Source: Rahnella sikkimica
GTDB taxonomy: Bacteria; Pseudomonadota; Gammaproteobacteria; Enterobacterales; Enterobacteriaceae
Length of the DNA stretch: 64,000 nucleotides
NCBI RefSeq assembly: GCF_002951615.1
Contig: NZ_CP019062.1
Span: forward strand, 1,488,001-1,552,000
Direction: 5' to 3'
The translations under genes and the position numbers were made by a program. Within the stretch, counting starts at the first letter, position 1. Every line of letters begins with the position of its first letter. Positions 35,768 through 43,643 of this stretch are shown piece after piece. A model generated the notes under the pieces. That model was not told the origin of the DNA. It saw only the letters and a list, made by a program, of their open reading frames with translations, and ran no database searches.

Positions 35768-38700
35768 TTGGCTTTCTCCTGTCCTTTTTTAGGGAGTACG
35801 GCGGCCTGCACGTAATCGTTGCCCTCATCGTCTAACCAGTCGATGCGGTTCATTTTGCGGACAATCACGAACTCATCGCGGTTAGAACCGACGGTGCCGT
35901 AATAGTTGAAACCGTAAGACAGCTGCGCGTAACCGCCGATCATGTGCGTCGGTTTCGGGCAAACGCGTGTCACGGAGTTGTGAATACCGCCGCGCTGCTG
36001 GCTGATTTCGGAGCCCGGAATGTTCACGATACGTTCCTGCGCGTGATACATCATGGTCATCCCCGCCGGTACGCGCTGGCTGACCACCGCACGGGCGCTC
36101 AGTGAGCCGTTGGCGTTGAAGGCTTCAATCCAGTCGTTGTCTTCGATACCCAGTTTTGTCGCATCGTCTTCACTGAGCCAGACAATAGGGCCGCCGCGAC
36201 CCAAGGTCAGCATCAGCAGGTTGTCGCTGTAAGTGGAGTGAATGCCCCATTTCTGGTGCGGCGTCAGGAAGTTCAGCGCCATTTCCGGATTACCGTTCGG
36301 TTTCGCATTCAGCAACGGCTGCGCCGCGCGGGTGTCGATAGGCGGACGGTAAACCAGCAGGCTTTCACCGAACGCACGCATCCATTCGTGATCCTGATAA
36401 ATCTGCTGACGGCCGGACAGCGTGCGCCACGGGATCAGCTCATGCACGTTGGTGTAACAGGCGTTGTAAGAAACGTGTTCGTCTTCCAGACCCGACCAGG
36501 TCGGGCTGGAGATGATTTTGCGCGGTTGTGCCTGAATATCGCGGAAGCGGATTTTTTCGTCTTCTTTATTCAGCGCCAGATGCGTGTGGTCGCGGCCGGT
36601 GTTGGCACTCAGCGCCGCCCAGGCTTTCACGGCAACCTGGCCGTTGGTTTCCGGTGCCAGCGTCAGGATCACTTCGGCGGCGTCGATGGCCGTTTCGATG
36701 CACGGACGCCCTTTCGCTGCGCCATCAGCCTTGGTGTAGTTCAGTTTTTTCAGCAGTTCGACTTCGCTGTCAGTGTTCCAGCTGATGCCTTTACCGCCGT
36801 TTCCGAGTTTTTCCAGCAAGGGGCCGACTGAGGTGAAACGCTCATACGTATTCGGGTAATCGCGTTCAACGGTCATCAGATGCGGCGCGGTGCGTCCCGG
36901 TATCAGGTCGCATTCGCCTTTTTTCCAGTCTTCCACGCCCAGCGGCTGCGCCAGTTCGGCGGCAGAATCGTGCTGGATGGGCAGCGTGACCACGTCGGTT
37001 TCCACGCCCAGATGCCCGACACAAACCCGTGAGAATTCTTTGGCGATGCCTTTGTAGATTTCCCAGTCACTTTTGGAATCCCACGCCGGATCAACAGCAG
37101 CAGACAGCGGATGAATAAACGGATGCATATCCGAGGTATTCATGTCGTCTTTTTCGTACCAGGTGGCGGTCGGCAGAACGATGTCGGAATACAGACAGGT
37201 GCTGGACATACGGAAATCGAGTGTCACCACCAGATCCAGTTTGCCTTCACCGCCCTGCGCCTGCCATTCGACTTCTTCCGGCATCACGCCGCCCTGAATG
37301 CCCAAATCATCTCCCTGAATACCGTGTTCGGTGCCCAGCAGATATTTCAGCATGTACTCGTGGCCTTTACCGGAAGACCCCAGCAGGTTGGAGCGCCAGA
37401 CGAACAGGTTGCGCGGGAAGTTCTGCGGATTGTCCGGTTGTTCCGCGGCAAAACGCACGCTGCCATCTTTGAGGGCTGCGACGGTGAAATCAGCCGGAGA
37501 CTGACCGGCGGCTTTCGCCTGTGCCGCGATGTGCAGCGGGTTAACGTTGAGCTGCGGCGCAGAGGGCAACCAGCCCATCCGCTCGGCGCGCACGTTGAAA
37601 TCAATCATGCTGCCGGTGAATTTCGATTTATCCGCCAGCGGGGATAGCAGTTCCTGCGGCGCGACGGTTTCATAACGCCACTGGCTGGAGTGGTTATAGA
37701 AGAACGAGGTGCTGTTCATCTGGCGTGGCGGGCGCTGCCAGTCGAGGCCAAATGCCAGCGGCTGCCAGCCGGTTTGCGGACGCAGTTTTTCCTGGCCGAC
37801 GTAGTGAGCCCAGCCGCCACCGCTCTGACCGACGCAACCGCAGAAGACTAGCATGTTGATCAGGCCGCGGTAGTTCATGTCGAGGTGATACCAGTGGTTC
37901 ATCCCGGCACCCACGATGATCATCGAACGACCGTGGGTTTTGTTGGCGTTATCGGCAAATTCGTGGGCGATACGCGCAATATTTTGCTGCGACACGCCGG
38001 TGATTTTTTCGGCCCAGGCTGGCGTGTAGGCTTTAATTTCGTCAAAGCTCTGCGCGCAGTTTTCGTCATTCAGGCCACGTTCGATGCCGTAGTTCGCCAG
38101 TGTCAGGTCATAAACGCTCGCCACCAGACCGGTAGTCCCGTCGGCCAGTTGCAGGCGTTTCACCGGCAGTTTGTGCATCAGAATTTCATCCAGCGCTACG
38201 CTGTTGAAATGTTCGCTGACCGCGCCACCAAAGTACGGATAGCCGACGTTCACGACGTCATCGTGATTATCCAGCAGGCTCAGTTGCAGGCTGACCTCTT
38301 TGTGTTCTTTGCCTTCGCGTGATTCCAGATTCCACTGGCCTTTTTCGCCCCAGCGGTAACCGATGGAACCCAGCGGAGAAACCAGCTCGCCGGTGTTTTC
38401 ATCAAAGGCGATGGTTTTCCACTGCGGGTTATTTTCCTGCCCGAGGTTGTCCACCAGATCGGACGCACGCAGCATACGGCCTGCGGCATAAGAGCCGTCT
38501 TCCCGCGGTTCGAGCATGACCAGCATCGGCATGTCGGTGTAACGGCGCACATAGTCAGTGAAGTACTGGCTTGGATTGTCGATATGGAAGTTTTTGAGGA
38601 TCACATGGCCCATTGCCAGCGCCAGTGCGCTGTCGGTGCCTTGTTTCGGCGCTAACCAGTGGTCGCACAGTTTGGCGACTTCAGCGTAATCCGGGGTGAT

Positions 38701-39540
38701 CGCCACCGTTTTGGTGCCTTTGTAGCGCACTTCGGTGAAGAAGTGGGCGTCCGGCGTACGGGTCTGCGGAACGTTCGAACCCCAGGCAATAATATAAGAA
38801 GAGTTGTACCAGTCGGCGGATTCCGGCACGTCAGTCTGCTCGCCCCAGGTCTGCGGAGAAGCCGGAGGCAAATCGCAATACCAGTCGTAGAAACTCAGAC
38901 ACACGCCGCCGATCAGCGACAGATAACGCGCGCCGGAGGCATAAGACACCATCGACATCGCCGGAATGGGCGAGAAACCGATAATGCGGTCAGGGCCGAA
39001 GGTTTTGGCGGTATAGACGTTGGACGCCGCAATCAGCTCATTCACTTCCTGCCAGCTCGAACGGACAAAACCCCCACGTCCGCGCGCCGCTTTGTATTCT
39101 TTGGCTTTTTCAGGCTGGTTAACAATCGAACCCCAGGCATCCACCGGATCGCTGTAGGTCAGCTTGGCTTCGCGCCACAGCTGGATCAGCTTTTTGCGCA
39201 TCAGCGGATATTTCAGGCGGTTGGCGCTGTAGAGATACCAGGAATAGCTGGCACCGCGCGGGCAGCCACGCGGTTCGTGGTTCGGGAGGTCCGGACGGGT
39301 TCGCGGATAATCGGTCTGCTGGGTTTCCCAGGTGACCAGGCCGTTTTTGACGTAAATCTTCCAGCTGCATGAACCGGTGCAGTTCACACCGTGCGTGGAA
39401 CGGACCACTTTGTCATGCTGCCAGCGGCTGCGGTAGCCGTCTTCCCAGTCACGATTGGTATTCAGCGTCTGGCCGTGGCCGTCAGCGAAAGGTTCAGCTA
39501 ACTGTTTGAAATAGCGAAACCGGTCAAGAAACTTGCTCAT
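35764..39540 (-). CDS. narG: Respiratory nitrate reductase A alpha subunit (Mo-bisMGD)
   Basis: Catalytic subunit reducing nitrate to nitrite on the cytoplasmic face. 1258 aa (E. coli 1247). FS0 cluster ligands His50, Cys54 and Cys58 in STHGVNCTGSCSWK. No Tat cleavage site, as expected for NarG. GGAGAG lies six bases before the ATG. First gene of narGHJI. No narK or narXL is adjacent within the window, unlike E. coli. Confidence 0.97.
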   Translation of the reverse strand: MSKFLDRFRYFKQLAEPFADGHGQTLNTNRDWEDGYRSRWQHDKVVRSTHGVNCTGSCSWKIYVKNGLVTWETQQTDYPRTRPDLPNHEPRGCPRGASYSWYLYSANRLKYPLMRKKLIQLWREAKLTYSDPVDAWGSIVNQPEKAKEYKAARGRGGFVRSSWQEVNELIAASNVYTAKTFGPDRIIGFSPIPAMSMVSYASGARYLSLIGGVCLSFYDWYCDLPPASPQTWGEQTDVPESADWYNSSYIIAWGSNVPQTRTPDAHFFTEVRYKGTKTVAITPDYAEVAKLCDHWLAPKQGTDSALALAMGHVILKNFHIDNPSQYFTDYVRRYTDMPMLVMLEPREDGSYAAGRMLRASDLVDNLGQENNPQWKTIAFDENTGELVSPLGSIGYRWGEKGQWNLESREGKEHKEVSLQLSLLDNHDDVVNVGYPYFGGAVSEHFNSVALDEILMHKLPVKRLQLADGTTGLVASVYDLTLANYGIERGLNDENCAQSFDEIKAYTPAWAEKITGVSQQNIARIAHEFADNANKTHGRSMIIVGAGMNHWYHLDMNYRGLINMLVFCGCVGQSGGGWAHYVGQEKLRPQTGWQPLAFGLDWQRPPRQMNSTSFFYNHSSQWRYETVAPQELLSPLADKSKFTGSMIDFNVRAERMGWLPSAPQLNVNPLHIAAQAKAAGQSPADFTVAALKDGSVRFAAEQPDNPQNFPRNLFVWRSNLLGSSGKGHEYMLKYLLGTEHGIQGDDLGIQGGVMPEEVEWQAQGGEGKLDLVVTLDFRMSSTCLYSDIVLPTATWYEKDDMNTSDMHPFIHPLSAAVDPAWDSKSDWEIYKGIAKEFSRVCVGHLGVETDVVTLPIQHDSAAELAQPLGVEDWKKGECDLIPGRTAPHLMTVERDYPNTYERFTSVGPLLEKLGNGGKGISWNTDSEVELLKKLNYTKADGAAKGRPCIETAIDAAEVILTLAPETNGQVAVKAWAALSANTGRDHTHLALNKEDEKIRFRDIQAQPRKIISSPTWSGLEDEHVSYNACYTNVHELIPWRTLSGRQQIYQDHEWMRAFGESLLVYRPPIDTRAAQPLLNAKPNGNPEMALNFLTPHQKWGIHSTYSDNLLMLTLGRGGPIVWLSEDDATKLGIEDNDWIEAFNANGSLSARAVVSQRVPAGMTMMYHAQERIVNIPGSEISQQRGGIHNSVTRVCPKPTHMIGGYAQLSYGFNYYGTVGSNRDEFVIVRKMNRIDWLDDEGNDYVQAAVLPKKGQEKAK

Positions 39541-39604
39541 CCGGAACTCTCCTGTGCAAAGGCCTGAGGCGCTTTGTCATTATGTGAATGGCGGGGAATA
39601 CAAC

Positions 39605-39728
39605 TTCATTGCTCGTAGCCCGAAGTAATTGGAATTGCAGCAAGGCAGCAAACGAATGAATCCCGATGAGCTGACATAAGTCAGTGATTCGGGTGACTGA
39701 GTGCCGCTAACGCCGCTGCTATTTCAAG
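39605..39728. repeat. ERIC element, copy 2, in the narG leader
   Basis: Diverged ERIC: GCAGCAAGGCAGCAAACGAA, central GAGCTGACATAAGTCAGTGA with compensating changes that keep the dyad, right arm CTAACGCCGCTGCTATTTCA. It lies between the inferred narG transcription start (~39744) and the start codon, so it is transcribed as 5' UTR. Confidence 0.75.
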
Positions 39729-39750
39729 TACAAAGGGAAAATGTGGCCTC

Positions 39751-39792
39751 AGGGTATTCACGCGCGGAGACGTGCTACTTGATTGCGATCAA
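39751..39792 (-). promoter_or_regulatory. narG promoter: FNR site and -10
   Basis: A perfect FNR dyad TTGATCGCAATCAA (39779-39792, minus strand) is followed after exactly 22 bp by TACCCT (39756-39751), the spacing between FNR site and -10 in the E. coli narG promoter. An FNR centre at -41.5 puts transcription start near 39744, about 200 nt before narG. Confidence 0.85.
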
Positions 39793-39811
39793 CGCCCCGC
39801 CGTCATGTAAA

Positions 39812-39845
39812 TACTTATACAACGAGAAATACCCCCAAAGAGGTA
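39812..39845. promoter_or_regulatory. NarL/NarP-type heptamers upstream of the narG promoter
   Basis: TACTTAT (39812-39818) and a 7-2-7 inverted pair TACCCCC-AA-AGAGGTA (39830-39845) fit the NarL heptamer TACYYMT, the pair with one mismatch. A further exact heptamer on the opposite strand (AGGGGTA) is at 39937-39943. Placement upstream of the FNR site matches nitrate activation of narG. Confidence 0.65.
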
Positions 39846-39987
39846 CAAAAATGAGTTCTCTTAACACTATGATTATTAATGAGAAAAAATGAATTTTTAT
39901 GCGTTTTTCATCAAGTGTTTCAAAAAGTGGAAAATGAGGGGTATTGGGAAAACGTCACTCTGATGGGCAGGGTATCGCCTGATTGAA

Positions 39988-40008
39988 GCCACCTTCTCAG
40001 AAGGTGGC
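39988..40008. repeat. Perfect hairpin between the narG promoter and the HvnA-like gene
   Basis: GCCACCTTC-TCA-GAAGGTGGC, 9-bp perfect stem. There is no good T tract on the minus strand. It may be a weak terminator or insulator between the HvnA-like gene and narG. Confidence 0.5.
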
Positions 40009-40110
40009 CGGTACAACGAAAGATAAAACCGGACAGCGTTCTCTTAGTGCGTAGCGTTCAATGTTGCCTTATGGATTTCACTGACCACCTGGTCACTGGC
40101 GGAATACGTA

Positions 40111-40139
40111 AAACGGGAGCACTGTTTCCTGCACTCCCG
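40111..40139 (-). terminator. Candidate terminator of the HvnA-like gene
   Basis: CGGGAG/CTCCCG stem followed on the minus strand by TTTTACG, ~20 bp after the stop codon. Confidence 0.5.
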
Positions 40140-40157
40140 AAATTCGTCACTTACATT

Positions 40158-41114
40158 TTATCTTGAAGGTTCAGGAATGAGCTGATCGGCAGGAAGGTAT
40201 TCAAACCTGGCCTGGTCATTTTCCGATGCGGGCAATATCATCTCTATAACCGGCACCCATACTGCATTCGTTGTACTGTTATAATAATCTTTTTGATTTT
40301 GCTGCGCGTTGTTTAATCCGTCTGTCCCGCTCAGGTAGAAAAAGGCGTTAATAGGTAATGAGTCCTGCTTTCCCTGAGCCCAGGTTGCGAGCCTGAGTTC
40401 GTTCTGAGTTTCGAAAGATTGGTCGGCAATTGTTGCCATACTCAGAATACTTTGATAGAACCCGTCCGCCGTATTATATCCGCTGTCATCGTCGGTGGTA
40501 AACCCGCACTGGTAGCTTGTATTATTACCTCCCTGAACAAATTGGGTATGCCATTGCGCGGCAGTTGTTATACCTTGATCCTGACAGGGACCGCTATGGC
40601 TCGGTTGACTGGAGGATGCACCACACCCCTTGTCACTGCGCGCATTGGTTCCTGCATCAATCGGGAATGAACACATGACATCTATATTGGTGTCGATGCC
40701 TTCACCGTCTGGCGCATAGAAGTAGGGAAAGAAAATAAAACCATTATTATAATCATAGGCCAGTTTTGTAAATTTAGAATCAGCCCGTAAATATGAAAAT
40801 GACACCCCACCATTTGACTGAGATGCCGGGCTTGGATCCCAAGAATGGAATGATGTTGAAAATACATCCGTTCCTCTGAACAATACGCCAGAACACAAAA
40901 ATGCTGGCGTACTATCCGTATCGCACGTTGATACTGTAGATAAATAATCTTCATTTAAATACTCAGCAGTTTTAATACCACTCTGCCGCACATCACTGCG
41001 TAACAGATGTGATTTAAGATAGGCTTCTTTCTCCTGAGAATAATCATGGGAAAAAACATGAGGCGAAAACATAATCGCCGCGATTGAAATGGGAAGTAAA
41101 ATTTTACTGTTCAT
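40158..41114 (-). CDS. Secreted halovibrin (HvnA)-like protein
   Basis: 318 aa with a signal peptide (MNSKILLPISIAAIMFSPHVFS). The mature region has the pattern I associate with proteins annotated halovibrin HvnA: PAFLCSGVLFRGT, HSWDPSPASQSNGGVSFSYLR, CSFPIDAGTNARSDKGCG, CQDQGITTAAQWHTQF and QNELRLATWAQG. Several paired cysteines suggest an exported, disulfide-bonded protein. Vibrio HvnA/HvnB were reported as secreted NAD-processing enzymes; activity here is inference only. It stands alone between narG and the Ig-like cluster. Confidence 0.6.
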   Translation of the reverse strand: MNSKILLPISIAAIMFSPHVFSHDYSQEKEAYLKSHLLRSDVRQSGIKTAEYLNEDYLSTVSTCDTDSTPAFLCSGVLFRGTDVFSTSFHSWDPSPASQSNGGVSFSYLRADSKFTKLAYDYNNGFIFFPYFYAPDGEGIDTNIDVMCSFPIDAGTNARSDKGCGASSSQPSHSGPCQDQGITTAAQWHTQFVQGGNNTSYQCGFTTDDDSGYNTADGFYQSILSMATIADQSFETQNELRLATWAQGKQDSLPINAFFYLSGTDGLNNAQQNQKDYYNSTTNAVWVPVIEMILPASENDQARFEYLPADQLIPEPSR

Positions 41115-41234
41115 ATATCACCTATGTGAGTTAATTGATTAATATCGTTCAACACCATAGTAAGATGCAGATACAGTTTGAATTATCTTTTTACACTTCA
41201 ATTTTATGCAAAAATGAAACACATTCTGAAATAA

Positions 41235-41265
41235 TAAAAAAGAAACCCACTTCTCAGTGAGTTTC
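41235..41265 (-). terminator. Terminator of the Ig-like/RCC1 cluster
   Basis: GAAAC..CACT/AGTG..GTTTC stem; on the minus strand it is followed by TTTTTTATT. Lies just after the last RCC1 fragment, supporting the view that the whole cluster was one transcription unit. Confidence 0.7.
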
Positions 41266-41308
41266 TCTTAAGTGTATCTGTCAGATTTATTGTACATCGC
41301 ACCAATAA

Positions 41309-41611
41309 TTACTGACTGATGTAGGAAATATTTCCATTTAAACCTGAGGGGAAGTCATTAACGCCCGACGATGGATCACCCCAAACGATCACGTTATTAT
41401 CACTTCTTAATGCAGCAAAGGCGTGAGTATTGGAATAAATAGCACAGATATCGTTTAACTCTGCTGCGCAGGAAGAATCATCCCCGCCGGTATTGGTGTC
41501 TCCCCATGTCACTACACTCCCCTGAGACGTCAGCGCCGCAAAACTCCCCGACGTGGCACTGATCGCGACAATATTATTTAAACGAGAACTGACGGACAAA
41601 CTATTCCCCCA
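41309..41611 (-). pseudogene. C-terminal fragment of the RCC1-repeat protein (third reading frame)
   Basis: Encodes two further RCC1-type repeats (…GSFAALTSQGSVVTWGDTNTGG…, AFAALRSDNNVIVWGDPSSG) and a stop. It continues the previous fragment if one G is added to the G5 tract at 41606-41610: the preceding frame then reads NYGGNSLSVSSRLNN. No ribosome-binding site of its own. Confidence 0.7.
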
Positions 41612-41991
41612 TAGTTACTGTTACCCCAGGTGATCACACTGCCATTTGCACGTAATGCCGCAAACGCGCCATAGGTACTTTTCACATCAATAATATCGGT
41701 GAGTACTTTATAACTTTCCGGTAAATCATTCCCGTAAGTAGAGTTACCCCAGCAGACAATTTTCCCGCCAGACAATATTGCCGTATAGGCAGACTCAGTA
41801 GCAATAAGCCGGCTGGCATTGGTGACACCAGAGACAGACTGTGCATTACTGCCATAATCACTGTCGCCCCAGGCCTTAATTCTGCCATTTGCAATGATGG
41901 CAAAGGCCCTGCGTGAAGCACAGCATGTGGTAATTCCTGTCAGGGCTTTCACTTCACTGCTTACCGTCCCCCGGAAGTGGCTTCCCCCCAC
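41578..41991 (-). pseudogene. Middle fragment of the RCC1-repeat protein (second reading frame)
   Basis: Encodes about three RCC1-like repeats (RAFAIIANGRIKAWGDSDYG, AYTAILSGGKIVCWGNSTYG, AFAALRANGSVITWGNSNYG). Homologous reading starts at GTVSSEVKALTGI after the G5 tract at 41968-41972. One added G there joins it to the upstream gene (EATSGGTVSSEV). The apparent GTG start lies inside the upstream frame and lacks a ribosome-binding site. Confidence 0.7.
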
Positions 41992-43643
41992 GCATAAACC
42001 CTTCCACTGGTATCCAGAACAGCAAAGGCGTTATCGTTGGAAATTAATGTTGTAATACTACTCATACCTGCAATATCAGACGGCACTGACATATCGGTTT
42101 CGCGAAACCCTTTCGTGCCCCATCCCCAGGTCAGGACGTAAGGATTGTTTGCCGAGAGTGCCGCAAACGTTCCGTTACTCCCGCGGACGTTTTTAATACT
42201 GTTTAGTGCGCTAATATCTTCGGGTAAATCTGCACCTTCCTCACGGTTTCCCCAGCAGAACACTGAATTGTCGGCCCGCAAACCTGTAAAAGCAGAAAAC
42301 GTTGCGGATACGGACCTGATGCCATCACTCCCTTGCCCGGTGGGTGTAACCCCTCCGGACGCGGCAACACCCCATGCCAGACATTCGCCGTTATTCAACG
42401 TCGCAACAAAGGCGCCTGCAGACGTTGAGGTATCCGTCCATTCACCATTGCCCGTCAAATTTGACGCATTCAGTGTCACACCCGCATAGCCACTTGCCGA
42501 AACCTTCAGGAGATCGGAGGGCTCGGTATCGAGGAAAGAGGTTCCACTGCGGCTGCTGCCGACGTTTTGGTACTGCCAAGTCGCGTCAACCACTTCAAAT
42601 GACTGGCCGTCCAGAGCAACCAGACAACCCAACGTCTGCTGGCCTGATGCTTTCTGGCAGGATCTGGCTCCGCGGACAATCAGCGCAGAAGAGCTTGCCA
42701 CCTGGATATCCACCGATACACCCGCTTCTGAGCCCAGTGACGCGGTCACTGTTGCGGTCCCGGTATCACCGGTGTCCGTCAGCGTCGCGACTGACTGACC
42801 TTTACTGTCGGTGTACTGCGTGACCACAACAATTTCCCCCAGCGTGGTGCTCCAGTTTACCGCCTGATTGGGCACCGGCAGCATTGTGATGCTGTCTGTG
42901 ACTACGGCAGTGAGGGTGGCGGTGTCACTCCCATTATTAGCAATATTCTGCTTATCGGATGTCAGGTCGCTGATTATGTTCACTGAAGGACTGCCGCCAG
43001 TAAGTGTCACTACCCAGGAGCCATCTCCCTGTAACTGGGGGACTGAGAATGTCCAGCCCTGAGGAAAACCGGTAGCGCTGGTAATTTTGACAGCACCCGC
43101 AGTAAATACCAATTCCAGCCCCCCGCTTCCGGTCCAGGAGACCGCTCCGGTCGCCGTATTGTAGCTGCCGTAAGGGCAGGTGGCTGACACAGCGCCCCCC
43201 TCAGTTAATGAGACAAACCCCAGCGCACCAGGACGACCCGGCAGACTTAACGTGGTGACCGTCGTACTGCTGCCTCCCACTATCGCCTGAGAGGCCACGG
43301 CATTCGGGACAACTTGCGATGGGTCAATTTTTAGCCAGACCAGTGCGGCGACGGTGGGGTCAAGCCCCAGATAGTGAAGCGGGAATTGGTCTGATGACGC
43401 GTAGACCTGGGTCAGATCCGGGATCCCGGTGCTAATCACGTCTTCCACATGGCTGAGATAGCTTAACGCAACGTCAGTATTCACCTCGCTAAACACAAAC
43501 GATTGCATAGCCGATACGGCAACGGAGCGGTAAGTCCAGTGATCATATCCGCTGGCAATGTCACCCGTTTGGCCGTGAGCGATACTCACACCGGCCCCGG
43601 CGTAATTTTCGGTTGGGTAATAAATCAGGCTCTTGATGGACAT
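41961..43643 (-). CDS. Ig-like (Big-1) and RCC1-repeat protein, N-terminal part, frameshifted
   Basis: 560 aa as read. N-terminal novel domain, a Big-1/invasin-type Ig domain (~220-320, NIANNGSDTATLTAVVTD), a short module with QTLGCLVALDGQSF, then RCC1-type repeats with WG motifs (AWGVAASGG, CWGNREEG, TWGWGTKG, AWGEATSGG). It stops at a frameshift. With one G restored at each of two G5 tracts the gene would run to 41309 and encode 778 aa with about eight WG repeats, enough for a complete propeller. AAGGAG lies six bases before the ATG. No signal peptide. Overlaps the upstream gene by 19 bp. Confidence 0.75.
   Translation of the reverse strand: MSIKSLIYYPTENYAGAGVSIAHGQTGDIASGYDHWTYRSVAVSAMQSFVFSEVNTDVALSYLSHVEDVISTGIPDLTQVYASSDQFPLHYLGLDPTVAALVWLKIDPSQVVPNAVASQAIVGGSSTTVTTLSLPGRPGALGFVSLTEGGAVSATCPYGSYNTATGAVSWTGSGGLELVFTAGAVKITSATGFPQGWTFSVPQLQGDGSWVVTLTGGSPSVNIISDLTSDKQNIANNGSDTATLTAVVTDSITMLPVPNQAVNWSTTLGEIVVVTQYTDSKGQSVATLTDTGDTGTATVTASLGSEAGVSVDIQVASSSALIVRGARSCQKASGQQTLGCLVALDGQSFEVVDATWQYQNVGSSRSGTSFLDTEPSDLLKVSASGYAGVTLNASNLTGNGEWTDTSTSAGAFVATLNNGECLAWGVAASGGVTPTGQGSDGIRSVSATFSAFTGLRADNSVFCWGNREEGADLPEDISALNSIKNVRGSNGTFAALSANNPYVLTWGWGTKGFRETDMSVPSDIAGMSSITTLISNDNAFAVLDTSGRVYAWGEATSGGR

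Noticed and set aside
35764..39540. Many long frames opposite narG, narH, the porin and ABC genes
   Set aside because: Shadow frames caused by GC-skewed codons of strongly supported genes; no family features.
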